The position numbers were made by a program, and so were the translations under genes. From the NCBI GenBank assembly GCA_021234155.1, contig JAJEKV010000023.1, positions 10,427,141-10,491,140 of the forward strand: a stretch of DNA of 64,000 nt, written 5' to 3'. Each line of letters opens with the position of its first letter. The stretch's first letter is position 1. Below the pieces are notes generated by a model. It searched no databases. It saw only the letters and a list, made by a program, of their open reading frames with translations, and had not been told where the DNA came from. The stretch comes from Isoetes taiwanensis. Taxonomy: Eukaryota > Streptophyta > Lycopodiopsida > Isoetales > Isoetaceae. This document shows, in pieces, positions 21,160-32,049 of the stretch.

Positions 21160-21572
21160 TATGTAGCAAAATAACAGGGGGTTCCAGGGGGATTTGATAT
21201 AGATATAATTCTTGAAACCATAGACCATATCCCTAAAACAATTCAATGGGTTATTATAAAAAAAAAACATAGATTTAAGATAAAAAATAGTCACATTAGC
21301 TCACTAGTTAGATTGGTTAAAGTAGTCTTATTAGGACATTGAGTTATTTTAGTAGAGGTTCGAATCCCCGTATTTCATATTCTAAAAGCTTAAATGAAAT
21401 CGTATAGAGGCACGATATACCATCAAAACCTTAGGCAAACTCGTATTCGACATCTTAAAATCATAGGCGTCCCCAATCATAATTGAGCATAATCGAAACG
21501 AGAGGTGTCCAGAGGCTCCAACATACAGTCTGGGCCGTAGGATTGACAGATCCGACGACTGTGGTAGTCCAG
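21160..21572 (+). mobile_element. SINE-like insertion with tRNA-like head region
   Basis: About 413 bp present in the 3' LTR but absent from the 5' LTR, flanked by GGTGCA at 21,154-21,159 and 21,573-21,578. The 5' LTR has TGTGCA once at this place. Internally, 21,306-21,375 looks tRNA-derived: an A-box-like ATTGGTTAAAGTAG and a perfect B box GGTTCGAATCC at 21,357-21,367. The B box sits mid-element rather than at the start, so a composite element or a captured tRNA gene is also possible. The first 20 bases recur at 12,881. Confidence 0.6.
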
Positions 21573-21720
21573 GGTGCAAATGAAATCCTTTCATTGAATT
21601 TTTGAATTGTTTGTTTAATGGTTCTATTGCTAGTTTGCATTGATTATTTGATGGTTTGAAACATTGCACAAGAAGGAAAATAAGTTTAAACTCTAGACAT
21701 TTTACATTTGAATCCTAACA

Positions 21721-21725
21721 ACATT
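21721..21725. repeat. Right target-site duplication of the copia element (ACATT)
   Basis: Exact copy of 6,682-6,686. Confidence 0.9.
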
Positions 21726-22319
21726 GAGATTGTTTGGGAGGATCGCCGCGACGATGCTACTGAAGGTTATCTTCCAGTCAATGATATATAGCCTCTCCAT
21801 GCCTTGCAAAGGTAATACGATAGATGTAGCATCCTCAAGCAATATAGATGTGGCATCCTCGCACAATATAGTTCCAGTACGATGGACCAGGCCTGGGAAA
21901 TTTTGATGCTTGTGCGGTAGCATGTCACACAAAATATCAAAAGAGTTTTGAACGCCCTTGCAGATACGACGCAATCACTCACAACAGTGTTTGGAGCTCT
22001 CTCCCTACTAGCTGCAAGCGCTGAACACGTGAGGCTGCTGAGGGTTGAAATGGAGCTGATGTTCAATATGCTGATGGTGTTCCCAGTGACAGATCACCAG
22101 GACGTGGTACTTCGTGCCCACACTCTATGTAGATCCTTGCTCAAGTATCCCGTCTACGAGTTTGGAAATTCGCATCTCATTTCCGATCTGACAAACAATT
22201 CTTATGACTTGATGCGTTCACAGTTGGCATGTATTGTGCCCTTCTGGCATCTGTCCAGATCGGATCTACGGACGTTAGTGTCGGCCAGTAAATACGGGGA
22301 GGCGCTGAACATGTAAATA
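21726..22319 (+). CDS. Unrecognised ORF, copy 1 of a diverged pair
   Basis: The longest open frame (about 21,948-22,319) encodes a helical, Leu-rich peptide containing TTVFGALSLLAASAEHVRLL, FPVTDHQDVVLRAHTLCRSL and LLKYPVYEFGNSHLISDL. There is no ATG at its start; a CTTGCAG acceptor at about 21,957-21,963 suggests an internal or last exon. Upstream, 21,724-21,906 is another open piece (MIYSLSMPCKGNTIDVASS). Sequence at 22,930-23,340 repeats parts of both pieces. It may continue the gene whose possible exon lies before the copia insertion at 6,545. Family unknown. Confidence 0.4.
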
Positions 22320-22929
22320 CAATGCTGTGATGCTTTTGGCTAAAGAAAGTGTATCATTTTGATTATATATATAAACTTGAGCCCTCTCATCTATTTTATC
22401 TGTTGTTCATCATTTCTCTTCTTCATTTAAGAGGCCTAGGTGAGAGGGATCTTGTCCAGCTGCCCGAGTACGAAATGGTGCAACGGCCATATTAATGAAG
22501 CATACGGCTTGTTATTGAGCATTAATTGTGGTCGTCTGACGTCTACATTAATAGCACTATACCCTATATATATATATCAATGCGAATTTCTGCGATCCTA
22601 AATAGAATCTAACCTAACCTATCGAGGTGCCGATGGTGCCAGGGAAAGTCCCTTGTAAAGATGAGTTTCTTTTTAGTTTTTAGCTCTAGCTCAAGGCGTT
22701 CCAAGACCGTAAGTTTTTCATCCAGTTACGAGCTCCATGTAATCGTCGTAGTGAACCCCTCCAGCAATTATAGCATTTTCACCTGCTCCGAAGGATTGTG
22801 GCGGTGCTTCTTCTGAGTTGGTGAAATTATTAATGCAATGATATTGCTAGAAGGGTTTGCGATGCAGATTCCTGCGAGCTTACAAGGATCGTGCCTGCGA
22901 TCCTTATGAGCAATTTAAATTCGTCGAAG
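22320..22929. other. Noncoding spacer between the two ORF copies
   Basis: AT-rich with a TATATATA run at about 22,567. No ORF or RNA gene is recognised. Confidence 0.4.
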
Positions 22930-23335
22930 GATTTAAATAATATTGCTTTTCTATGCCTTGCATAGGAAATGCGTCGGATGTGGCACCTTCAAGCAGTACA
23001 AATGGAGGGAACAATTGGGAGTATTTTGTACTCATATGGTAGCATGTCAAAAATAGAAAGCATTCTCAAAACTCCTACTGTGGGAGGTTTTCCCTCCTTG
23101 CAATATACTCCGAACGCGGGGATTGACTGAGGGAATGGATGGTGCTTCTATTCGAACTATTGGTGGCGTTCCCGATGACAGATTATTGGGACGTGGTTCT
23201 TCGTGCCCACTCTCTGTACAGAGCCTTTCTCAGGTATCCCCCTTACGTGATGGGTAATGCACGTGTCACTGCCCTCGATGGATCAACGTCTCTTAGGACT
23301 GACAAGTTGATCACATTTCATGTACATATGCAATA
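22930..23335 (+). pseudogene. Unrecognised ORF, copy 2, shortened
   Basis: It matches copy 1 in separate blocks: CTATGCCTTGCA and a following stretch at 22,953 correspond to 21,796, and the frame at 23,139-23,335 (LVAFPMTDYWDVVLRAHSLY, RAFLRYPPYVMGNARV) corresponds to FPVTDHQDVVLRAHTLCRSL at about 22,075. The end diverges and stops earlier than copy 1. Retention of the protein motif despite DNA divergence suggests an old duplication of a real coding exon. Confidence 0.4.
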
Positions 23336-24300
23336 AAGCTTTTTTCCCAATGGCTAGAAGGATTGCAACATTTTGGAAATATAAACGTGTGTTTTGGTGA
23401 TGATCTTCAGCAGTTCTGCATCTTCTGTTTCCAGTTTACCTGCGAGGCCTAGCTCTACAGAATCGCCTTTGCGATCCTCTCGAGCTAGGACTCGCCTCCT
23501 TATTGGTAGTTCCAAGCCATATTGGTTCAAAGAAACTGATGCTCCTGATATGGTGGTGCATGGGGGAGTGGTTGTCGGGAGGCACGAGAAAGAGAAAGAA
23601 AGACCAAATGTTCATGTTAAGCCTTGAGCTAAGCCAAATATCTGTGCATGCCGGATTGATCTCTGAATGCTTGAATCTGCCTTCTTTGCTTCAAAAAACC
23701 ATGGATTTTTTAGGCAAATTGCAATTATTTGCATTTTTTACCCTGTGCCCAAGACTACAGAGTTTGGGAGTGAAGAAATTGACTGTATGATGTTCATTGT
23801 AATGAAAATCCTACCCTTGGTAAAAGATTTCTATTCACTTTATGCTTAAGATCACCTAAATAAGGTAAATTTTGAGGTTAGCATTTGAACTCAAGTAAGA
23901 TAGACTCTACTACTTTTTCCGAAGTCACATTTAAGTTTTAAGGAGTATGGTATCAGAAGAAAAGTAAGAAAAGATAAGCATTGGAATATTTAGCAAAGGG
24001 TAGTTCTAAATCAGTCAAAAAAGGAGTTGACATTGGAGAGATCAAACATCTTATAAGAGATCAAACATCTTATAGTTGTGCACTTGTGAACACATAGGTG
24101 GCACAGTATTCTGTTGGAAAGACTCAAAAGTCACTTCAAAAGGAGCATAGAATATTGAAATTTATCTGTTTTATCATCCATAATAGCATTCCTTTAAAAA
24201 AATCAATCTTTAGGGGCAAATCAACATTTTTTGCACAAAAAATTAGATGCACTTCATGTGCAGGTCTGGTAGAATACATAGGAGTTGAAATTGACCACCT
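23336..24300. other. Unassigned sequence with a Ser/Arg-rich ORF
   Basis: A 77-codon plus-strand frame at 23,394-23,627 is Ser/Arg-rich (SSSASSVSSLPARPSS) and has no recognised domain. From 23,850 to 24,300 nothing is recognised except a short direct repeat GAGATCAAACATCTTATA at about 24,040 and 24,058. Confidence 0.3.
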
Positions 24301-24301
24301 T

Positions 24302-24740
24302 CTAAAAATAGACAATGTGGTGATCAAGGGCTGCCCTCTTAAGAGGCAAGAAACCCGTCTCCTGCAACAGAAATTGATAGGAGACTATAGACTTCACCCC
24401 CAGTGCTCGTACTAAGAAGGCTTTCTGCACCTGCTCCAACTCATTCCAGGTAGCAAGGACCACCATTGGGCCCCATACTTCGACCCCATATAAAAGCACA
24501 GGCTCCACCAAGACCTTGAACAGGTGCGACTGATGGGGCCAATCATATAGCTCCACTCTACAACTATTGTTCTGCTTCCGTATAGTGCCTTCCAGCCTAC
24601 CATCACTCATAGCCGTATGGATGTCTTCCAGTGCATAGAAGAAGAAAATTCCACTCCCAAATATTTGTAGGTGGGTGCCACTTCCACATTTTGCCCCAAG
24701 GTAATTGGTGGGGGGCGAATGCTTACACCTGCAAAAAAGA
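24302..24740 (-). pseudogene. LINE reverse transcriptase C-terminal fragment
   Basis: Minus-strand sequence encodes LFKVLVEPVLLYGVEVWGPM, WNELEQVQKAFLVRALGVKS and QFLLQETGFLPLKRAALDHH. Variants of the first string (P-x-LLYG-x-E-x-WG) and of E-x-x-QK-x-FL-x2-LGVK with a following ETG-x-xP are hallmarks of the region after the RT fingers and palm in plant and animal non-LTR elements. Upstream in other frames, VAPTYKYLGVEFSSSMHW at about 24,625-24,680 matches the KYLG element of the same proteins. At least two frameshifts occur. Neither endonuclease nor RT core is present. Confidence 0.85.
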
Positions 24741-27230
24741 AGCACTAAAAATTAACAAAAATTGCAGTAGAGATGTATAAGCCTACAGACTTCCATTGCT
24801 TGCACTCGTGACCTAGAAAACAAATATATAAATAGAAACAACTTTATATACAAACAAACAATTATCATACAGACTTCCATTGCTTGCACTCATCACCATC
24901 TCCATGTTAATTACGACTCAACTTTCTGTTGCCAGATTAAAATGCATCTATGCACATGAAATCTACACTTCTCAACGAAAGAAGGATTCAAAGATGCAAA
25001 ATATAGATTTGCAAAGCCGATGCTACTAAACTCAATTAGCCAGGTAAAACTACAGCTACAGATATGAACATGCAACTCCAGCCCCGAATGCTATATGAAC
25101 AATGCATAGTATTGTTGTGCATTCCATGAGGCCCATTTTTGGTTGATGGCCTTAAAAATGCACTGTTGATCTTAGGACCAAATTCCACTTGACTTGTCAT
25201 GGTGAGATTCAACTACGGCATTTAGAACTTAACTTTTAATTACAAGCAAATAAAGTTTCGGCACCTCTGAAAATTAAGAGGCTAGACATATTCCACTTTG
25301 CCTGGTCTTTATGTGCATATGCCAAGGTGTCATTATTTTAACTATTTTTTAACTGTCAGCCAATAATCCCTATCCTCTAGAAAATAACAAGGTGCTGCGC
25401 ACGACGGGTTGCCCTCCGGTGGCCCGAACGTGTGTTTTCATGTTTCGTCTTTTTGTGTCAGATAAGCAGATTTGAGTGACTAGTTTTCAGCACGGTATTT
25501 CGTATCAGATCCCTTTGAAATTGCACAATTAAACAAGCAAATTCAACAAACATTAACTAGTCCACAAGTATTAATACAAATCTGAACTCTCTACTTGCTA
25601 AGGAAATGAGAATCAACAAAAACTATGGTACCTAGAAGTTATGACTCTGTACTTTATAAAGCAAGCAAACTCTAATATATCCACAAAGCTAGACTCTTAA
25701 AAGATAAGTGCAACAGGCTAATATCTAAACAAGAGGAAAAATAATATTGGATCTAAAATGCTTCCAAAGATAGCCTTCCATTTAGTAAACCTTAAACTCC
25801 ACCACTTAACACATCTTGCATTGGAAAAAATCTGCAAGCTTTGTGTTCACCACTTTTATTTATCATTATTACCACTACGGGTTTATCTAATGCACCATAG
25901 ACCATGAAATTTTGAGTGGTAAAAAAAATTATGTTTTAATCTAAATGAACGAAATGTGTTAAGAAAAAATTAATCTTCATATCTTCCTAATTCTAATGTT
26001 CCCATGCATTGTAGCATGAGTAAAATCATCCATGTATAGATGTGGGTTGCCTTATAGCTTTCAAATATACCTTTAGCTTCCTAAAGTATGACCCAAAAGG
26101 GCAACATGCGCGATACAATGATATAGATATATGTCTATGCTATGGCATTTTAGCATTGCACTAAGGATTGCAAAGTGAGCAAGATATTTCGCCCGATCTT
26201 GTCATAGTTGCATACTCTAGAGGCAAATTACAGCCATGCTAAGATCGTCATCACCCAAGGCACATCCCGTTATCATTTTAAGCCATAATGCCACGTCCCT
26301 TCGTGTGGCTTATCAAAGATCGCAGACGAAGTCTCCTCCATGTTTTCATGCCTTGCAAACATATTATTTTCGGTTTCAAGAACAAGTTCACGCGATGCAC
26401 CTGTCATGCTCTTTAACTCCAATGCTACCACATGCTTTGAAAATGCTTGAGGATGTAATTTCATTTTGCATATCATTGCACCTTTGTAAAGCAAAAAGCC
26501 TTGTCATGTTGAGCATATAATGAAACCTCGTGATATCGGGTTGGGCCCTAGACACATCTATTGCCACAATAGCGATTGCTTTTCCATAGCCAAGCTCTTT
26601 TTGCACTAATACTTCATATTGCAATTGCAAGTGAGATGTTATATCTATCAGACATTTATTCCATCACATTGTTTGTGAGCTTTACACAACCTTATGCTGT
26701 CCCACCTTCAAGTTCCTCAGAACCTAATGTTGTCAAACCTTATACATCATTTGATGCTTAGCTTGTAAGATAAATATTTCTTATTTGCGTTTCAACTTCT
26801 TAACATGTTCAAATTCATAGCAATTATGGGAAATAAATCATTGAAGAAGACTTTACCATATGTTCTTTTGAATGAGCAAAAGCACAAAGAATATCTTTTC
26901 TCGCTTCTTTCACGGGCACATCAAATTTTCACAGCATACTATGTGATAGCATTCATACGTTGATTGCATCACCTCTTTATTTCTAAGACACTCAAGGTTG
27001 TAGTCTACATCCCCTATGTCATCGTTTGAATTACCTGTAATATATATAGAGTTAAATAAACTTCAAGTGGGCTCCTTTCTTTAAACAATCTAGACTACAT
27101 GTTCATTTGGCTTATCCGGTTCTTTGATTTGAAAGATCGGTTGCACGAGAGCTTTGGTCGTTAAACAAATGCGAACAAGACATATGCAAGATATGACTAT
27201 TTTGCAGTAAAGAATGAGAGTGATAAATAA
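24741..27230. other. AT-rich intergenic sequence, no supported gene
   Basis: Nothing recognisable. The GC-rich patch at about 25,388-25,435 (GGTGCTGCGCACGACGGG) follows CTAG at 25,377-25,380 and looks like a decayed Helitron end, but the base beyond CTAG does not fit insertion next to T. ORFs of 60-95 codons here have no protein-like character. Confidence 0.35.
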
Positions 27231-27231
27231 A

Positions 27232-27596
27232 TACCCTTGTTGAACTTGGCAGGGTTGGTATTAATGCCAATTATTCTGGAAGCAGCAGCCATTTTGCACC
27301 TATCATAACCTGCATAAAAATAATTGTGTCAATAAAATGCACATGTGCAACATTACGTTTAATATAAATTGAAAAACCTTAACAGGACGTTCACTGCAAG
27401 TCCAAGTGCACCTAGACCAAAGACTGCAATGGCGGACTACTTCAGTGCCGATACATAACAACGGAGATTGAAGTGCAAAGCACAATAGAATCACATATCC
27501 TTCCCAGCATGTAACATTTGTGTGATAGAGCGGAGTGTGAGTAATTTTTAATTCGAACTTCTCCAGCCCGAGGAGGATCAACTTGGCATTTTTCCT
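27232..27596 (-). pseudogene. Class III alcohol dehydrogenase fragment, multi-exon, broken
   Basis: Minus strand, 5' to 3'. About 27,596-27,497: VDPPRAGEVRIK, a one-base shift, then ITHTPLYHTNVTCWEG. This matches the catalytic zinc loop (LCHTD-VT-WEG) with the zinc Cys replaced by Tyr. About 27,440-27,395: SAIAVFGLGALGLA, the GxGxxG Rossmann motif. After an intron, 27,309-27,234: VMIGAK, a one-base loss, MAAASRIIGINTNPAKFNK, matching the coenzyme-binding strand of S-(hydroxymethyl)glutathione dehydrogenase. About a hundred residues between the first two blocks are missing. Intron traces show it derives from genomic DNA. Non-functional. Confidence 0.85.
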
Positions 27597-28317
27597 GAAA
27601 AAACTGAAGAAATGGAAACTTCCATCTTAAACCCTTTCATGTTGCAACTGAACATAACTTGACACAGCGAATAACCCGCCTGAAAATAAGAAAGGCAACT
27701 GCAAGAACATACGGGGAGTATTGAATCATTACACAAATACTAGAAATTAAGCAAGACAAGGTCGATTGCACAACAATGTTAGCATTTCACAATTTCTATA
27801 ATACTACGTAGAGATATGTTGTGCCTTTTAGAATGTCCCCGAGATGAGATTTGTGAGAAAAGGTACCTATTCGGGCCTAGCCCCCATGACACTATATCAT
27901 GGTCTCGCATCTCGTTAATATATAGGAAGCATGGGTTCCAATGGATCTGGATGTGGCCATGGTCTGACCAAAATATCATGCCTACCAACATGGACATGGT
28001 CAGTGCTGGGTTTTATAGCCTGCCTACCAACATGGACATGGTCAGCGGCCGGTTTTTGACCTCTTCACTGAATCTCGAACCGTAGATGCTTAACGAAGGA
28101 GTATTTCCCCTGCTATATGTCTCAATACTTGATGATAGAACACCCAGAAAAGCTTGAGGCTGCTTAGATATAAGCATGGATTCACCGGAAAGACGTAAAC
28201 CTAAGGCAAGGCTAGCTATACACGCTACTATATGAAGAAACAGCCGGAAACACGAGAACCCAGATTGGATGCTCACCCTCTGTTTCTAATTCCGGAACTC
28301 TTTTTTCTATATAGCCA
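27597..28317. other. Intergenic sequence with a 28-bp tandem duplication
   Basis: CCTACCAACATGGACATGGT occurs twice (about 27,979 and 28,023). No gene is supported. Confidence 0.4.
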
Positions 28318-28350
28318 CTAGAAAAAGTTCCCAGCATTGCTGGGCTTTTC
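28318..28350 (-). mobile_element. Helitron 3' terminus (minus orientation)
   Basis: Read on the minus strand: hairpin CCCAGCAATGCTGGG, eight bases, then CTAG (28,321-28,318), then T. This is the same arrangement as the Helitron at 11,586. The element would extend to the right; its 5' TC end was not identified. Confidence 0.65.
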
Positions 28351-28447
28351 GTTAGGCATGAGTTTAACAAACTAATACATATGGTGGATTTGTGTTGAAT
28401 GAGTGAATGTTAGTGATGGAATCATGAGAAAATTTATGCGTGTGTTA

Positions 28448-28660
28448 TCTATGTTGGTGCCATATGACATGGCAAATATGTTGCATTGCATTGTTTAAAC
28501 TACTATCATGTCAAAATTCTTGGTTATTACTTATTGTTCTTATGTTTGTTCGATATGCAGATAAAATTATATTGGTACCATATTACATTGCAAATATGCT
28601 GCATTACATTGTGTAAGCCACCATGATGTCAATTTTCTAGGTTATTACTTGCAATTCTTA
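28448..28660. repeat. Diverged tandem repeat inside the Helitron
   Basis: Two units of about 110 bp share ATTGGTGCCATATGACAT-like starts, GCAAATATGTTGCATTGCAT-like middles and GGTTATTACTT ends. Divergence is high enough that the duplication is not recent. Confidence 0.65.
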
Positions 28661-28734
28661 TGCTCAACTTTAAAGATGCTTTAATAAATTTTGCAGAGTT
28701 AAAGGTTTCCTTGACTAATATATATTGCTTATTT

Positions 28735-28917
28735 TCAATACATGCTTATAAGGGAATTAACAATTACAAGGTCCATTTGAACTTCATGATCAATAATATG
28801 GGCATGGATGCGTTTTCCTTCGGCCCCAAATTCATGTCCATCAAATACTTGGTTGTTTATTAAAGACGGTGTGAAAGAGCAAGAATCCAATATTATTCGC
28901 GTACATGCAAATTGCAC
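28735..28917 (-). pseudogene. Pentatricopeptide-repeat protein fragment
   Basis: The minus-strand frame reads GAEGKRIHAHIIDHEVQMDL followed by VIVNSLISMY. G-K-x-x-HA-x2-I-x(6)-D-x2-V-x-N-x-LI-x-MY is the standard PPR (PLS-class) repeat boundary of plant organellar RNA-binding proteins. Only about one repeat is present, with no organelle-targeting peptide and no flanking repeats in frame, so it is a fragment. It lies just inside the minus-oriented Helitron that ends at 28,318 and may have been captured by it. Confidence 0.8.
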
Positions 28918-30684
28918 AATGTTAAAAGATTCATATCTTATCTTTAATTATTAATTGTCAAAAGTTAAGTTTTGCACCATGCAAAAAATATGCCTGTTGA
29001 ATTAGCTTATTTGCGATAATGATAAACAACATGGTCATGCATTTGCGTAAACAATTTTGAAGAATTTAAAGGCATTATTTTTCTTGGCCAATAATGTCTG
29101 TGCATGTTCGAAATATATGCATGACTACATGTGCTGTTTGGAAATAGAATTTATGAAAATACCATTTTTCAATTATGTTGTCATGCTTTACAAATAATAT
29201 ACAAATTACGGAAGTGATCTAACAAATGTAATGATGCCTAGTGTTCATTTTCTTTGGAAATCTGAAATCTTAGACATGAGATGCATTCAATTCCCCAGTG
29301 TTGGCTACAAAGAAAAAGGAACCGAATTGGATGAACACCTATAATTTAAACTATAATTTAGCAACCTCGGGATCAAGAGACATTTTCTACTGGGCTTTCC
29401 TCTCCCAAGTTAATATCGGTTGGTAAAGAGAGAACTCGTACATTTTTGTAAAATATGATATTCGAACTAAGTTCCCATAATCGTAATATTTGCCACTAAT
29501 GGTGTTTAAACAAGGCCATCAACAAGCACTTCACCGCTAGGGAGAAGATAGTGAAGTTCCCGCCACCAAAACAAAGGTATTCACATGATTCAAAGATAAT
29601 TAGCTACCATATCATCATCGCGTCTTCATAGTATATATCTGAAATATATATTATATAAATCGAGGGGGAGAAAGTAGTTTGTTTCGATGCTTCAAGTTAC
29701 AAAAAGCTCGCAATGATTACATGGCGAGAATGATAATAGCTGCAAATCATGAAGGTTCATGACATACAAAAGTCAAAAGGTAAAGTGACTGGTAGATATG
29801 AATCACACCATTAGAAATTAGAATTCTCTGTTTCTAAGAACGAAGCGGCCAATCATTGTCCAAATTCCATATGGTGCACAATAGCATTGTTACCATAATG
29901 GTCCAAAGTGAACAAACAAATAAGGAAAGAGGATACTCAACAGTATATTCCGCCAAAGAACCCATTCATTTGCAGCTTTTAATCAAGTGATTAACAAACT
30001 GTTCCCTCGTTCCACTTATGGAGAGCAAACCTCACTTGTGCATAGTCTGTTGAAGATTCCACCCAACAAAGAGCATGGCAAAATACATAGAACCAATTGC
30101 AAATACAAAGTGGAAGAAACCATATCCATATGGCACTTCATCATCAAGGTCAAATGAGTTCTTCTACGATGCGCAGACAAAGATTATAAATGGCCAATGC
30201 TTTTTTGTTTTCCAAAGGAACAAAAACAAAGACTTAAAAATGGCAGCTACTTACCATAAAAGCCTTGGAGTCTATGCTCAGAGAGTATGTTGCCATGACA
30301 ATTCCGACACGGCAATTACAAAACTCAAATAAACGGGAGCTTTAAATCTTAGTACCATTTGCTAGATGAACTTGTTGGCATGACAAAAAAAGAAGTGAAT
30401 GTATAGAAAGAGAAAAAAGGGCATTGTGTTCTATGTCCGCAAGATGAAATCTTCTGCCACATTGAGAGGAGAAATGCAAGCATAAAAACCATGCATGTAG
30501 ATTAGTTTGCAAAAACTAAGATATAAAATAGTCTTTTATAGATCAGATACATGCAATGCAAAACACGGTTATATGATCTGTAAAATTCCATGAACTTCAA
30601 ACTGTTGTTTTGACTATTTAACCTTTAAAGTACTACCTAATATGAGAACCATTCGTAAAGGCAAATCTTCAGATTACGTCACGG
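28918..30684. other. AT-rich sequence, no supported gene
   Basis: No domain, RNA gene or repeat family recognised. Short ORFs such as 30,075-30,332 show no protein-like conservation pattern. Confidence 0.4.
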
Positions 30685-32049
30685 AAGCATGAATACAAGG
30701 GTTAGCACACAACATAAATCATATATAAATAACCACCACGAAGGGTGGCGCATCCATCTAAATACCAACGGCATAGAATATGCATCTAACCTAAGAAAAC
30801 ACCCAAACCCCAGGTTCTACCCCGGCTCAGACTCCAGTGAGGATCGACTGACGGCTGGGCCTCAAGAGATCAGCAGACCGAGTCTTGGCATGGCGTTGGC
30901 TGGCATAGAACATCGGCTAGGGTTGTCCACTCCATCCGCCCCTCCTGTGCACACTTTGCAGATGGGTCAATTCATGCTATGGCTTTGCTATAGCCTTCCG
31001 GAGACGCAGGTTCTAGGGATCACCCTTTTGAGCCTACTCCAGGTTCATGACGCCTGGTCCGATGAGGCAGGTCGGGGAAGCGTCCCCTTCCAGAATCACA
31101 GTGGTTCCATGGGTGAGCTAGAGAATACGTGCCGCATCAGCGACCCCCGCATCCGTGCAGGCTTACTCACCCTAAATCTACTCAAAGTGCAAGGTGCTCC
31201 ATACCGGATCACACCTCTACACCCGGGGAGTGTCGGACCCATACCCGCCCCTCTACTCGGACCGGCTATCGGGGCCTAGCCCATCAGAGGAGTCTCAGGA
31301 GCCTTGTATGCTCATGCAAGACCCCACCCCTCATGTCACCACTGTGTTCCTTGTCTGGTGCTAAGCCAGACCATAGCATCTAGGACCCGGTGGGTTCTTG
31401 TGCACAGGCCGCAACTAATGGGAATAATACAGGGCTCTATCCAGGAGCATACTACAATACATGGGCTCGAGAGGTCTCTACCCCCGTGTAATCCCCCATC
31501 TCCTGAGTGCTAACTAAGCAAAGAACTACTAAACCATCAACCAAAGCACGCATGAGACTAGAGATAAAGAATACTCACCATATCAATCAAGGGTTAACCT
31601 AACAAGTAAACCACAAAGAAACAGAGAGAGAACACACCACGTAGAGGGCTTATGCTATAAATCGACATAGTAAACCCATTGACTAACCGTCAAACCGGGT
31701 CTTGGGCTGCTCCATCTCGACTAACCAAGGGCGCCAGGGTCGCTCCTCCTCCTCCATCCCCATTGCTCCCAATTCGAATTGGGGCATAAAAGCCCTAATT
31801 TGGGTGTCCAAAATGGAAACCATGCCTTGCCCAATCGATTTGGGCCAAGTGGCACCCCCTTGTTGGTGCTAATTAACTAATTTAGCTTAATTAGGGTAAT
31901 TAGGCTATATACTTTATAATTATCCACAATGGATTTATTAACATAGCTAAATAAAACCATTGTGGTCGACCACTTAGCCAATTACCCCTTATGTCTAGTG
32001 GCGTGTCGTGCCGCATACGATACCGTATGAATGCCCGGAACGTCACGCA
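30685..32049 (-). repeat. Minus-strand LTR related to the 39.5-44.5 kb element
   Basis: Its reverse complement aligns with the LTR at 39,548: GACGTTCC near the start (plus 32,041-32,049), AATTGG-rich middle at 31,770-31,850, the conserved block around 31,080-31,400 (GATGCGGCACGTGTTCTC-like), and GGTGCTAACATG-like text near 30,700. The last 80-90 bp of the LTR (toward 30,685) are missing or diverged. The long ORFs in this stretch are LTR sequence, not genes. Confidence 0.8.

Larger units (their letters stand above)
6687..21720 (+). mobile_element. Ty1/copia LTR retrotransposon, complete ends, nested insertions
   Basis: Both LTRs, a primer-binding site, gag-pol relics in the Ty1 order (gag, protease, integrase, RT, RNase H), a polypurine tract and a perfect 5-bp target duplication define one element. 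Its own sequence would be about 5-6 kb; the 15-kb span comes from later insertions. These are a GC-richer poly-A segment (about 8,790-9,155), a microsatellite tail (9,268-9,303), a reversed non-LTR end (10,441-10,757), a 6.5-kb Helitron (11,586-18,129), a 1.9-kb TIR transposon (18,770-20,713) and a SINE-like piece (21,160-21,572). The LTRs differ by only a few percent by eye where aligned. The coding region has several frameshifts, so the element is dead. Confidence 0.95.
18698..21720 (+). repeat. 3' LTR of the copia element, twice interrupted
   Basis: Three pieces align with the 5' LTR: 18,698 to about 18,769, about 20,714-21,159 and about 21,573-21,720. It starts TGTGAAAGTTAAG and ends CCTAACA. 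The two gaps are the TIR transposon and the SINE-like insertion. A 14-bp indel near 21,108-21,122 is a further difference from the 5' LTR. Confidence 0.92.

Noticed and set aside
21306-21375. Possible functional tRNA gene
   Set aside because: The B box is perfect, but the acceptor and D arms do not pair convincingly and it is inside a mobile insertion.
25377-25440. Possible Helitron end with CTAG and a GC-rich patch
   Set aside because: The stem is imperfect and the base beyond CTAG is A on the element strand, not the T expected at a Helitron insertion site.
30689-31513. Plus-strand ORFs of 196, 84 and 69 codons
   Set aside because: They are antisense to the minus-strand LTR and arise from its GC-rich, stop-poor composition.
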